This document shows positions 43,151 to 54,095 of a stretch of DNA of 64,000 bases, one piece after another (the stretch's first letter is position 1; the number at the start of each line of letters is the position of its first letter). The position numbers and the translations under genes were made by a program. Origin of the DNA: Acarospora socialis (taxonomy: Eukaryota > Ascomycota > Lecanoromycetes > Acarosporales > Acarosporaceae); contig JAMYGW020000005.1 of NCBI GenBank assembly GCA_025617375.2, positions 1,116,001-1,180,000 of the forward strand, read 5' to 3'. Under the pieces are notes generated by a model, which saw only the letters and a program-made list of their open reading frames with translations, searched no databases and was not told the origin of the DNA.

Positions 43151-44935
43151 ATGGACATAGAGACGGACGATCTGCTATGCCCTCCATCGTAAGCAGACTA
43201 GTCCAACTTAAGCCTATCGCGATATCCAAACTGACGTGCTTCAGAGACCAAGCGTACCCCTCTATCGAACGACTACAATCGCACTACGACCCGCTACACT
43301 CCTTCGACTTGGCCAAAGGGGACCAGAAACATTACCAGCAGCAATATGGCGACATGTACTTCTTACGGCTGGCGAAACTTAAGCCGGCCGTGGAAGAGCT
43401 CGCAACGAAGGCGTGGGATGGAATCGAGGTAGGCTTCACGTCCCTTCCGTACCGTCCATTGCCTCAGACTAATTCAGCAAAACTGATAGATAGCAGGGGA
43501 TGCCGTCCACCGCGTGGACCGCGTCCTCGACGTCCGGCAAGGCGAGCTCTGCTGGGTTGCGGGGACGGTATACATGGACATGCCGCTGAAACCGAACATC
43601 CTCGACGACATATCCAAAGATGTCAGTCGTGCCCTTTGTTCTGTCCATGAATGAGTCCGGAGCTAAGCCATTCTCCGTTCTCTAGCACTGGATCTCCGCA
43701 CCCCCACCCCGCGAAAAATACCTCTCCCCCAACGGTCTCGATCAAATCATGCTCGAGGACGAGTCCGGCCGTCTCCGCCTCATCGGTACCTTTCTCCAAA
43801 GCGAGATGCTCGTGACCGGCTGCATCATCGCCGTCATGGGCACCGAGAACGCCAACGGTGACTTCGAAGTCATCGACCTCAAGATCCCGGACCTCCCACG
43901 CCAACCGCAGCGCTGGGAGCGCGACGACATCGCCTCCGTGACCGGCTCCGGGAAGAACAAAACCCCCTCCTCAAACACAAGAGCCGACCAAGGCGCGAAA
44001 ATCGCTCTCGTCAGCGGCCTCGCCATCACCGGCGACGAAGCCGACACCCTGACCCTCACCCTGCTGATGGAATGGCTGCTTGGCGAAACCGCCGGCCCCA
44101 CGGAGCAGCAGAACGTCGCGCGCATCTCGCGACTCCTCGTCGCCGGCAACTCGCTAGCCGAGGCGTCGCCCATCCAGCCCCACGACGACCACCCGGCCGG
44201 CAAGAAAGCCGGCAAGAAGTACGGCTACGACTCCTCGGCCTACAACCCCGCGCCGACAGCCCACCTTGACACCTTCCTCGCGACCCTGTTGCCGTCGATA
44301 CCCATCACGCTGCTTCCCGGCGACTCCGACCCGGCGAACGTCTCGTTGCCGCAGCAGCCGATCCATCCGGCCATGTTTCCGCACAGTAGGGCGTATGCGG
44401 CGATGCCCGGCGCGTCGGAGCCCGGGTGGTTTGACGCCGTGACGAATCCGTGGGAGGGGGATTTGGAGGGGTGGAGGGTGATGGTGACGGGGGGTCAGCC
44501 GGTCGATGATGTGTTCAAGTACGTGGAGGGTGACGATCGGCTGGAGATGATGGAGCATATGTTGCGGTGGAGGTGTGGCGCGCCTACTGCGCCGGATACT
44601 TTATGTGAGTCTTTTCCACTCGGGGCGTCATTATCGGCAGGGGAAGTGCTACGTGGAGCTGATCGACTGGGAACTTTTTCTACTGCCTAGGGTGCTATCC
44701 GTTTCAAGACAAAGACCAATTCGTCATCGAAGAGTGTCCGCACGTCTACATTGTAGGCAACCAGCCGAAATTCGAAACTACTGTCATCAAGGGCCCAGCG
44801 GGTCAAAGTGTCAGATTGATTGCTCTACCTAAGTTTAAGGAAACGGGCGAAGTAGTGCTGCTCGACGCGGATACGCTGGAAGTAGAAATCGTGAGGTTTG
44901 AAGTCGTCGATGGGACTGAAATAATGAAAGAATGA
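43151..44935 (+). CDS. DNA polymerase delta small (B) subunit
   Basis: Five exons (43151-43188, 43245-43428, 43490-43621, 43686-44604, 44691-44935) join exactly to 505 residues. Earlier in-frame ATGs (43108, 43123) belong to a frame that only works if the first intron is retained. The start MDIETDDLLCPPS followed by YPSIERLQSHYDPLHSFDL fits the family. Landmarks: HYQQQYGDMYFLRLAKLKPA, AVHRVDRVLDVRQGELCWVA, PLKPNILDDIS, LVSGLAITGD, and in the inactive phosphoesterase domain LLPGDSDPANVSLPQQPIHP. The end is WCYPFQDKDQFVIEECPHVY. The subunit ties the catalytic subunit to the rest of polymerase delta in nuclear DNA replication; its phosphoesterase fold is thought to be inactive. It corresponds to yeast Pol31 and human POLD2. 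Confidence 0.93.
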
Positions 44936-45166
44936 AAACGTGCTGGGGGACTCCATTTGCGTCGCTGTTGAGAGATGAAAAGTGAAGTCGTGCTGGTAAC
45001 CTCCATATGAATAAAATCTGCTGAGAGCGGGGAGCTTGTCAGTGTATACTTGCTTAAGACGACGGGTCAAGTCATTACCTACCGACCTCATCAGAGCACT
45101 CCCGCATCTCAACACGGCCCAGCCCAAGCTGCTTCGCCTACCATGGCGTTGTGGTATTGGCGCGCC

Positions 45167-46165
45167 TCACGGCAGACCCAGCCGGCGGCGAACCACAGCT
45201 GGGTCTGTCCCGTTCATAGCGAACGGGATCTTGACGACGGTGGGGTGCGCCTTGATGATGTCGTGGAAGCGTTCAAGAGTCCGACCCACCACCTCCTGCA
45301 CGTGCTCGTGACCAGGGAAAACTTGAGGCTCGACAACATACACCTTGGAGTACACTACGTTCAGCAGGCTATAGACGATGACGAGCTCCTTCAGAGATCG
45401 GTGTTGGGCGATGCGCTCGATTGTCACCGTCCAGAGAGGATCATGGGGGTGGTTCTGATAGACCATGGCGAGGTGGCCTCTATGGTACCAGTTGTGGTGG
45501 GTGATCGATTCGATGTTGGGTGCAGCGGTGACGAGTTGAGACATTACATTGCAAATCTCGCGCATGCTATTGCACCACTTGAGATGCGACTCATTCGTCA
45601 GAAGCGAATGTTTTGGCATTGAGATGGCCATGCGCTTGAGCAAGGGGACGAAGCGGCGCGGTATGTCGATTATGCAGCTCGGATACTCGTCCGCGAACGG
45701 AACTTTCAAAGTACGGGCCATGAAGCGGAAGGTGTTCTCGCGATAAAGGATGACCGTAGCTTCGGCGTTGGTCAATCGACTGACTTGGAGGATAGCGGCG
45801 AAGTTTGGATTTGCGGGTTCGCGGAACCAGTAGCTGTGGATGGGACGAGAAGCTCTGAGAAGGTAACGGTAAATAAGATTGCGAACCTCGGCAGGGAGTT
45901 TGGTGAAAGGGAAAGGCTCTGACTTGTCGTTGTCGATCTTCAGGTGTGGATCGACTGGATGAGGCTGCCCAGGCACCATTGCAGTGGAGGACGAGTCGAG
46001 ATCTCCAGTCTCCGCCAACGAAGGACTTAGAATGGAGCAGAAGGGTGTGAGAGGTATCAGGGTCATGTTGGTACTTCGTTCAAGCTCGTGAACTTTTAGT
46101 GGAGGAGCTGGAGCTAAAGACACCGGGATCAACGCGTTCGAAGGCATGTTGGTAGTGTCCGACAT
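45167..46165 (-). CDS. Fungal orphan with 2EXR-like motif
   Basis: The product has 332 residues in one exon. After a disordered N-terminus of about 85 residues comes FTKLPAEVRNLIYRYLL, the start of the F-box-like 2EXR domain common in filamentous fungi (pattern F-x-x-LP-x-E-x-R-x-x-I). A helix-rich middle follows: LQVSRLTNAEATVILYRENT is the usual second element, in which a clerk-like helix precedes a strand. The rest (LKRMAISMPKHS, LKELVIVYSLLNVVY) fits the alternation of short helices and strands in this family. The function of these proteins is unknown; a role in protein recognition is only suggested by the F-box-like fold. It converges with the polymerase subunit gene, 231 bases away. Confidence 0.65.
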   Translation of the reverse strand: MSDTTNMPSNALIPVSLAPAPPLKVHELERSTNMTLIPLTPFCSILSPSLAETGDLDSSSTAMVPGQPHPVDPHLKIDNDKSEPFPFTKLPAEVRNLIYRYLLRASRPIHSYWFREPANPNFAAILQVSRLTNAEATVILYRENTFRFMARTLKVPFADEYPSCIIDIPRRFVPLLKRMAISMPKHSLLTNESHLKWCNSMREICNVMSQLVTAAPNIESITHHNWYHRGHLAMVYQNHPHDPLWTVTIERIAQHRSLKELVIVYSLLNVVYSKVYVVEPQVFPGHEHVQEVVGRTLERFHDIIKAHPTVVKIPFAMNGTDPAVVRRRLGLP

Positions 46166-46609
46166 TGAGGTTTCGCGAGCTACTGCAGGCTCATCAGCTA
46201 ACTAGCATTTCAGACAATGGAAGTCAAAAGAGCGATACCTTCCAAGTGTGTGTGAAAGGGGCTTTGGTAAGGGTGGACTATGATCTCTGTCGGAGCTCAA
46301 TCGGTGCGACCGTGACAAGGTGCCCTAACCTAGCTCTTCAAGACGAACTTTTGAGGACGTGCAAAGTCTCTAGAAGATTGTACATAGACCTGAAGAGTAC
46401 TGTAATCAAACAAGCTCGCTGCCGTCTTGAACTGTTAATCCTTCAAGTAAGCTGAGATGTCAGGGAGGAGGACGAAGTGTTGTTGAATCTGGCAGACGTG
46501 AGTGTAGACAGAAGTGAATGGATTCAACTCCCTCTGCAGAGCTCGCTTAATTTGTGAAGCTCAATGCTTAAACGGAGCTTTCGCATTCATCCCAACATCG
46601 TCCTCAAAG
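46166..46609. other. Divergent promoter region
   Basis: No gene is seen between the 2EXR-like orphan and the acetyltransferase gene. Confidence 0.45.
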
Positions 46610-47423
46610 ATGCTGATCAACGAAAATCTCGGTAGGTGGCTCTCCACTTAACATCTTGTAGGGCTAAGCACCTAACATTGATAGCTGTCGCTACCAGCGC
46701 AATACTTCTTGTCCCATATAGCCGTGAACATGTTCTGACATATCATGCCTGGATGAAAGACGAGGTGAATTTGTGTTGTGCCCGTTTAGGAACCTCGGGG
46801 CTGAAATGGTGCACTAGGAGATACAACAAGCAACAGCTTCAGAACCTCTTTCTCTTGAAGAAGAATACAAGATGCAACAAAGTTGGCGCACTGACAAAGA
46901 CAAGTTGACGTTCATCACTTGTCTGCCACTGCCTGAGGAAAGAACAGATATTATCGCTGGAGAACATGATGCGCCAGCGAGAATGATAGGAGATATTAAT
47001 CTCTTCTTGACGGGAGACAACAGCGACGAAGATGAGAATGAAAGCTCAAACATCTTGGTGGGCGAAATCGAAGTGATGATTGCAACAAAAGAGAATCAAG
47101 GCCGTGGATACGGGCGTGCCAGTCTCCTGGCTTTTCTCCAGTTCATTCATACCCACGAGAAAGACATCCTCGACGAGTATAATCAAGGGCAACAGAGTCC
47201 CCAAGGCGTACCACCGAGCCTGGCATATCTCCGCGTCAAGATAGCTGAATCCAATGGCCGAAGCATACGGCTCTTCGAGAGTGTCGGGTTCCAGAAAGTA
47301 GCTGCCGAACCCAACTACTTTGGCGAAGTGGAGCTCCGATTAGTTCAGCCATTAAGCGAAAGCCTCGTACTCATGAGAGAGAAGTTTGGCATTGCTGGGT
47401 ATCGGGAGACATCTTATGGATAG
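46610..47423 (+). CDS. GNAT acetyltransferase, NAT9 type
   Basis: Exons 46610-46631, 46685-46764 and 46818-47423 (both introns 53 bases) give 235 residues. The very short first exon encodes MLINENLA. The reconstructed start, ILLVPYSREHVLTYHAWMKD, and the following ASEPLSLEEEYKMQQSW are hallmarks of N-acetyltransferase 9. The acetyl-CoA loop appears as ENQGRGYGRASLLAFL (Q/RxxGxG/A form). The C-terminus has IAESNGRSIRLFESVGFQKV, the typical end of the GNAT fold, and FGEVEL. In animals NAT9 has been linked to microtubule stability rather than a firmly known substrate; in fungi the substrate is unknown. An acidic insert (DNSDEDENESS) sits between the strands before the loop. Confidence 0.88.
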
Positions 47424-47650
47424 TGTGTTGTTCAGGAGAGATTGGTCGTCGTCGTGATGGAGGTGAATTCGCAGTCCGATATCTCCTTACCTAAGCATCC
47501 CGCTTAGGTACCTAGCTCGCCGGCAATTTGAGACATGACGTCTGAATCAGCTAACAGCTGCCCCGCCAAAACGTGGGGCTGCTATAAAAACATTAGAATA
47601 TATATTCTCAGCGAGCGTCCAAATCCTCAAACAATAGTATTATAGCAATC

Positions 47651-48907
47651 ATGAAGCATCTACAGCTCGACCCCCAGGCTAAGAAGCCCCCGACGAGAGA
47701 TCATCCCCATGGCAAGCAGCTGCAAGAAGCCCTACCCAAAGCTATACAAACCCGGACTCACCCTACAAAGTCTGGAAATGAGAATGCGAGTATATTCTTC
47801 GTCGGCAATGCCACTACGATCTTGTAAGCATTAGTCGAGTCAACGAGAGGATAGGCCGCTAACCCTCAAATTACCAGAGAATGGGAAGGCATTCGGCTCA
47901 TGACGGATGCAAGTTATTGCTTTCATCTACAATTCGTTTTCTCTGACTGAGCGGTATAGCCAAACTTCCTCCACGCCGGCGACCATGTCCACCTCGGGCC
48001 TGGCGTAACCAGCATCCGCAGGCACGACCCAGGCGTTGATCTCCACGACCTTCCGAACATCGACGTCGTCCTGCTGTCCCACTACCACGAGGATCATTTC
48101 GACAAGGAGGTCGAGGCATCACTCCGCCGTGACCTGCCAATCATCTCGACTCCCCACGCTAAAGCCCACCTTACAGCCAAAGGGCCCGGCGAGGACTTCA
48201 GCAATGTTCATGAGCTCGACTTCTTCGACAGTATGATGGTGGACATTGTGCCTGGATCGGAAAGTCATTCGGGCGGGGCGGAGAGGCTGGGAAAGACGCC
48301 GAGCATCAAGGTGACGGGAATGCCCGGAAAGCATGTGCCGGATGGAGTGTTGGGGACGGTGAATGACTTCTTGAAGGCTGTGCCACCGACGAATGGGTGG
48401 ATGGTGGAACTGGGGTATGGAAAGACGCAGGGCGCTGACGAAAGTTTCGAGTGTGGTTACCGGTATGCACACTCGATGAGATGGCTTGGGATTCTTGCTG
48501 ACCCTGGCAGAATCTATATCTCTGGAGACACCTTGATGGTTGACGAGTTGAAACAGATCCCGGAAAGGTATAGGGGACAGAACATTGATCTGATGCTGAT
48601 ACATCTCGGTGGAACTACGATCCCTGGACCTTCGATGCCATTACTGATGGTGACTATGGACGCAAAGCAAGGATTGGAACTGGTGCAGCTGATTAACCCT
48701 GACTTGACAATTCCCATACATTTCGAGTGAGTTTCGTTACTTGGACTATTGTGAGCTTCCGCTAATGATACTGGTAGCGATTACGATGTCATGTTATCTC
48801 CGTTATCCGATTTCAAGAAGGCTATGGAGGAGGCAGGACTGAGCCAGAAGGTTGTATACTTGGATCGGAAAGATCAGTACACATTCAACGTCAAGTCGAC
48901 AACATGA
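47651..48907 (+). CDS. Metallo-beta-lactamase-fold hydrolase (UlaG-like)
   Basis: Exons 47651-47823, 47878-47908, 47960-48726 and 48778-48907 give 366 residues. The second intron (47909-47959) begins GCAAGT and must be a GC-AG intron to keep the frame; it restores LMTDPNFLHAGDHVHLGPGV. The metal-binding motif is LLSHYHEDHFD (HxHxDH), with later ligands expected in GKHVPDG, ISGDT and IPIHFDDYD. The fold and the EWEGIRLMTDP strand are those of UlaG/YddR-like hydrolases, which include lactonases and N-acylphosphatidylethanolamine phospholipase D. The substrate cannot be assigned. No signal peptide is evident, so it is probably cytosolic. Confidence 0.85.
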
Positions 48908-49139
48908 GATCGCATTGTACTTTAGCTGTCGAAGTTTGCTGCAAATAATCCGGGGTTAAGCATTACTGATAACGTTTCACAACTGATCCGTGGCATTGAA
49001 GGCAGAGCCGTGGCCTTGGTGGACGGTAAAGGCTTCGAATTGATAGCGGCGAATAGGTCTAGTTGTCCCCTGCTACCTGCCATCCACGGAAGCAATGCAC
49101 GCAGTCCATGACACCCATTCAACCATCCTCTAACCGCAC

Positions 49140-49564
49140 CTATGCCACCCTCTTGCCCTTCCGGTTCTTCTTCGGCACATCATTGATCTGTAAACCTGTA
49201 TTCAACCCTTCATCAGCACACCCAGCCCCACTAACCCTCTCCGCCAATCTTCCTTCTACCATTCCTAACGAGAAAGAAAACACCTACTTGGCGGCAAACT
49301 CTGCTTCAACTTATCCGCCTTATCCGAATCCTTCAGCACGAGCGTGTACAGCAGCCGGTGACACCGGACCTTGAACTTGGTCTGCTGCGTCTTGCGATTG
49401 CGCTTTATCCGCGCCGCTGTTCACCACATTGCTCGCGTCAGCCAAGAAATTCCCCTTCATACAAAGCGGGGAGTAAGAGATTGGAAGCGCGGAGACGAAC
49501 AGGAGGCATCCTTGCGCCGGCAGATTTCGATAAACTTCTTGATGTCGAACACTTCTTGAGGCAT
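49140..49564 (-). CDS. RPL38: Cytosolic ribosomal protein eL38
   Basis: Three exons in gene order 49501-49564, 49288-49416 and 49140-49195, with introns of 84 and 92 bases, give 82 residues. The sequence has [20 protein letters not shown], then [34 protein letters not shown] and the basic end [11 protein letters not shown], matching eL38 throughout. It is a small protein of the large cytosolic subunit. The introns are longer than the local norm and occupy about 40 percent of the coding span, which is common for fungal ribosomal protein genes. No frame in this region is long enough to reveal the gene without splicing. Confidence 0.92.
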
Positions 49565-49920
49565 GGTGGCGGTTGTGAGGTGATAATAATCGCGCGTGGT
49601 ACCGTCGTCGTCGTGGATCGCCCGTGGCAGAGGAAGTGTGTGCGATCAGTTAGGTTTAGCGAGCGGATAAACCCTTGGTGCGGGTGGCCCGAGCTTGTCG
49701 TGGAAATCTGAGATAAGATAAGGCAGCTAACGCCACGTGGCGGTGCGGTGAATATGCTCGGGGACAGCTTCGGGGTTTAACGAATCCCGTACTTGACTAT
49801 CTCTGCGACGAAATTTGTCTGTATTCTCACACCCTTCCCAACTTTACATTACCTAGACGCAACAGTACTCAATACTCCCATATCTTCTCACCTCCACCTA
49901 ACCCCCCGCGCATTGTCAAG
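49565..49920. other. Divergent promoter region of eL38 and a small SAP-like protein
   Basis: A compact 356-base region between two start codons, rich in CG at the left and CT/AC at the right. No gene is seen. Confidence 0.5.
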
Positions 49921-50465
49921 ATGCCCACCCCTCTCGACCGCGCCCTCCAATCCCGTGTACGCCCCTCCGCACTTTACCGCCATCCTCCGTTCTTGATCCC
50001 GCAACCGCTAACGAAGATCCACTTCACAGAGTACCTTCCTCGCCTTCACCGGCATCGTCACCGCCGTAGCCGCCTGGTCCATCTGGGGCAGCGACATGTT
50101 CCCCGCCGAGAAAGATCCCAGTGGAGGTACGCCTTCACCCTTACCTTTCCCTTCCTTTTCCCCCTCCTCCCCCCACCTTCGCCATATCTATCCTACCTCC
50201 CGCTCCTCCTCCCTTGACCAAGACACGTATACTGAATCCCAGCAATGCTAGATCCATCGAAATGGACGACGTCGGAACTGAGGCGCTGGCTTGAAGCGGT
50301 GAGAGCACTTTTACGTCTCTGAGCTGTAGTCACGTTCTCCTTCGTTACGGTCTCCGAACGGATGGTTGACTCGTTCTTTTGGTCCGGTAGAGGGGTCTGC
50401 TTCCTAGCTCGACCGTGACGAGAGACGAGCTTCTGGAGAGGGTGAGGGCCAATTTGAGACCTTAG
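49921..50465 (+). CDS. Small membrane protein with SAP-like helical tail
   Basis: Four exons (49921-49956, 50030-50126, 50243-50298, 50391-50465) join in frame to only 87 residues. The N-terminus MPTPLDRALQSRSTFLAF runs into one hydrophobic helix (AFTGIVTAVAAWSIWG, about 17-32), then DMFPAEKDPSG. The C-terminal part is a helix-extension-helix unit (SKWTTSELRRWLEARGLLPS, then TRDELLERVRANLRP) like SAP or HeH motifs. The pattern S/T-x-x-ELRRWL and a second helix starting T-R-x-x-LL fits. I recall similar small proteins in other ascomycetes but no known function. A location in the mitochondrial or another inner membrane with the helical unit outside is possible. No single exon is longer than 97 bases, so ordinary ORF calling would miss it. 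Confidence 0.7.
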
Positions 50466-51197
50466 GGGCGGGAGGAAGGGGGCGATGGGGGATGACAGGG
50501 TCGTAAGTGAGGCGTTAAGGGGTGCGGAATGGGCGTGGTATGGGCAGAGTTATGGTTTCGGTGATAGTTCAGGGCTAGTGTTCATGGGCAATTTGTGAGG
50601 CGAAAGGCGGCGCTTCTGGGGAGGTAAGGCATTGTCCTTCGTTGAAAGAAATTGCACAGCTTCGCGAGACCCTGCAAGACGCTTACTTCTGACTTTTGAA
50701 AGGTTGTACCTTGACGTCGACATCATGTAGGGTGCAGACTTCCGTTTTCCTTTGTTAGATGGTGATGGTCCATCAACAGCCCTACATTTCTACACTACGT
50801 CGTATATGTGAAAACTTGACTCTTCTCCTTGCCGAGGAGTGGGCGAGGCTACTCTCGGCTACGGTGTGGTGATCTAGGAAGAGAGACCTGAGGTGCCATA
50901 TTATTCAGCAATACTGTTTTCCAATGTAGGTGACTACAGGTTGCCCAAGACCAAAGATCAAGCACCAAACCAAATGGAGATGTGGTGAGAACGCCTAGGT
51001 CTGAGATGCGGCGTACGTAGTCGCAAGTTAGCAGCTGGAAAGGAGAACCCTGTACGACCCGCTAATTAAGGATGAGAAGAGGTTCCTGGTTTGGGTGAAC
51101 AGCGTAAGAGGTATGATGTTGCAAGTGAGTACGCATTGGAAACGAAGATCATCGTGAGCAAGGCTAGCTGTAACGCATCCGCGGCCTGCTATACCAT
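50466..51197. other. Convergent intergenic region
   Basis: No gene is supported in these 730 bases between the SAP-like gene and the DUF7918-like gene. Confidence 0.45.
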
Positions 51198-52726
51198 CTA
51201 AGGCTTTGCCCTATCCATCTCCTCGAGCTCTTTCTGTATGTGGCTGTGTCAGTTCCGGCATGGACGAGTAAAGTGATAATGACAAGCAAGTGAGCAGAAT
51301 ATAACTTACAGACGCTGCATCAGCCTGACGCTGGTTCTCCTCAATGGCCGCCTTATATTTCAGGCGGAGCCGTTGCATTACGTCCCATTCTTCGTTCAAC
51401 TGGCGCTGTGCTCACCGTTAGCTGCTATACATCGGTTATGCAGGTTCGAAATCAGTGTTACCTGACGCTCGTCAGTCTTGCGCCGCAGCTCGTCCGCGTG
51501 GCGCTTGCTTTCTTCCATGACTTTGCGGTCCTCTGCAAGCTCGGCTCGGAGTTGATCGAGGTCTGTCTTACGTCGCTTGACTGTGTTGTTACCGTCACTG
51601 TTTCCAGTCTCAAGCTGGTCAACGACGTCAATTTTTTTAGGCGTTATTTGACCTTGCCGTTTAACGGCGTTGCGTTTGGCACGATCCCTAGAAATTCGTG
51701 CCAATTCAAGGGTAACTGTAGAACGCAATGGCTTGTTGGGTTGGCCATCTGGATGAACGAGATTCTTCTCGGCATTCTGCTGATCCGCATTGCTCGTCTG
51801 TGCTGGTACGGTCTTGGATCCTTGGTTGGCAACTGTCTTTAGTGCTGAGATAGAGCTTGGAAGCTCTTTTATAGGTTCGAGTGAGGCTTGCAGCTTAGGT
51901 TTTGCTAACATGGCTGCAACTGTAACCGTTCTGGAGTTAGCGAAGCTTTGAACTAAGAGGCATAACTTACAATAAGAACGATAACAGAACTTGAAGGAAA
52001 GCCAGGGGTTGCTTCCCAGTCGCTCTGCCTCCAAGTTGGCCTTTAGAGTGTTCAGTGCACGGGACGTAAGGCTGGTTCCTCCAACAAATCTTTGCAGAAT
52101 CAGTGATTGCAACCGAACTGATGAACATAACGAGCCACTGACTGTATTTCATGGGTAGGATCAATACTACTGGCGTCTGGTAAACCTGCAAGATCCTCCC
52201 AGGATTCAACCTCCAGAAAGGAAGTGCTGGAGGGCTTATGGACGTCTGAGCCAGTTTCGTTTTTGTACAGGCGAATCTCAAGGGTCCCAACGGCTTCTGG
52301 ACTGACATTCTTCGGCGAACGGGTCCCTTTAACTGTATTAATATCACTTGCGATACTGGTTGGGAAACCAGTACTACATTATGTAAACTTACTTCGCGAT
52401 AGACCCATTACCTTCATAGTCCCGCGCTGAACTAATGTCTTCTCCCGGAAATATGCTTCCTCGAACAGCTCATGTCTGAGACGAGGTGATTTCTTTTCCA
52501 CCAGTTTGGTATCTCGAAGGACACCATCAACGATCAGATCAATCTGGTACCGAGTGGCTGGGGTTCGGACATCGCAGCCCAGGGTTATGGTCTTCCGGGT
52601 GTCCACTGGTATCCAGCACTTGATCGTTTTGTCAGCTTTTTCGACATTAAATTCCCGGCAATCAAGGTTGTTAGCTCGAACACAAGCTGACACGACAGAG
52701 TTCGAGTCGGAATCGCGATACTTCAT
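51198..52726 (-). CDS. Fungal protein with possible DUF7918 domain and coiled-coil C-terminus
   Basis: Six exons in gene order (52393-52726, 52143-52332, 51971-52089, 51462-51919, 51310-51399, 51198-51233) close exactly to 408 residues; introns are 51-76 bases. The N-terminal part is beta-rich (TIKCWIPVDTRKTITLGCDV, RYQIDLIVDGVLRDTKL) and continues with GTLEIRLYKNETG, which fits my memory of the DUF7918 family. A segment with LTSRALNTLKANLEAERLG follows. The C-terminal 130 residues are charged and helical (LRAELAEDRKVMEESKRHAD, EEWDVMQRLRLKYKAAIEEN) and likely coiled coil, with a basic cluster (KRNAVKRQGQITPKK) resembling a nuclear signal. The function is unknown. Some members of this group are very variable between species. 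Confidence 0.6.
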
Positions 52727-53255
52727 GATGGGTAGAGTTTTCTCGCAGGGTATGTCGAGCGTAGAATAAGAATTCCTTCAAAGGAAGTAAGAGCAACTGC
52801 AAATCATGTGACCTCAAATCAAGATTGTATGCTAGACTGAGAGGTAGATGAATACGTGAAACCGAAGTGGTTACGGCTAAGCCAGTTCAGAGATATGTCT
52901 TGTGCGAGGAGAAAGAGACATTCCATGGAAGAGCGAACAATCCGTCTAGGAGAGGTCTGAGAGTAGGTGAAGAACAGTAGTAAAGTATCTGAGACTTGGC
53001 CGACACTGACACTTAGGTTGCCCGCCACAAAGACCTCTACCTTTCTCTCCCTGAGCTTTAGTGTCGCCACATGCTGAAAGGGTCAAGGGTCGAGCCCAAA
53101 AGCCGGAGTAAGAAGGAAGCCACGACAAGAGTGAACTACAGCAGATAATTCAAGCTGAGCCATGATTTGAAGCGGACCCTGGGGATATTAGTCCGAACGC
53201 CGCCGCGCGTCTTCTCATTCCCGACCACAAATACTCTTATACTCTTCATACCATC
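52727..53255. other. Intergenic region without a supported gene
   Basis: Upstream of the DUF7918-like gene and downstream of the NTF2-fold gene, both on the minus strand. Nothing is recognised. Confidence 0.45.
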
Positions 53256-53835
53256 CTACACTACCAGCCTGAAGTTTTGACTTTGGATCAGCCATTGATT
53301 GCCTCGCTTGCCTCGCCCCTTTGAAGTAGTAGTATCGGAAGTTGGAATAAGCACAAATGTCTCGCTGAAGCCTTTCATCTCCGCATCTTTGAGCTCTCCG
53401 AACTTGACATACCCGCTCACCATGAGCAAGATTGTCATGTTCTTTCCGGATCCTCCTGAGCTTGCTTCAACACCGTCCGCGGTGTAGTTCGGGTTGAGCA
53501 CGTGGCAGTCATAGGATTGAACTTCGTAATGTGCAGGCGGCATTTGTTTCTCGAACATATTCTGAAACTCCGCGGCATCTGGTATGACATTGCCATTGAA
53601 TACTATTGCCGGGAGAGGCTTGCCGTCGGGCATCGCTGATTTTGCGCTGTAGAAGGAGGATAGTGTGGCTCTTGAAGCGCGAAGGGCGGTATAATAGGCC
53701 TCAACGAAGGTTTCTGCAGCTATGTATTCCATTTCATACGTTAATAACCCATAGTATAGATGATCGGTCTCTTTCGAAAGGAATCTCACCTTCTGTAGAC
53801 ACTTTTGTTGCGATATCCGCACTTGGTGCCGCCAT
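53256..53835 (-). CDS. NTF2-fold export factor (NXT1/p15-like)
   Basis: Exons 53790-53835 and 53256-53719 (70-base intron) give 169 residues. The rebuilt start MAAPSADIATKVSTEAAETF leads into FVEAYYTALRASRATLSSFY, the first helices of the NTF2 fold. PAIVFNGNVIPDAAEFQNMF and QSYDCHVLN mark the central strands, and ILLMVSGYVKFGE and FSETFVLIP the last ones. Length and pattern agree with the small partner of the Mex67/NXF1 mRNA exporter in fungi (Mtr2/NXT1 type). It would act at nuclear pores. Relative to human p15 there is an insert with SSGGSGKN between strands and another with TTTSKGRGKRG. It diverges from the methionyl-tRNA synthetase gene with 260 bases between start codons. Confidence 0.8.
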
Positions 53836-54095
53836 GATCTGTGTTGAGGATTAGCAATAGGTAAGTCAGTCCTTCATATACAGAATGCTCACAAACAGGT
53901 AACGCAAGAATCTTGACCTTCCCAGTGATCCACAGTCAAATGGTGCGGTATTGCAGTCTAGATGGCGGCTGTTATCGATAGGTGAGGCTCTTGCTTAAGG
54001 TTGTGGCGTTCCCAGGCACCAAACTCTGTCTTCCAGCCGGCAACCCACTAGCCTGTGTCGCTGCTGCGGGCTGGACACCACCGTGCGCAAATGTT

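Noticed and set aside
43093-43244. Longer N-terminus of the polymerase delta subunit read straight through
   Set aside because: It requires retaining a good intron (GTAAGC...CTGAC...TTCAG). The ATG at 43151 with that intron spliced gives the family-like start.
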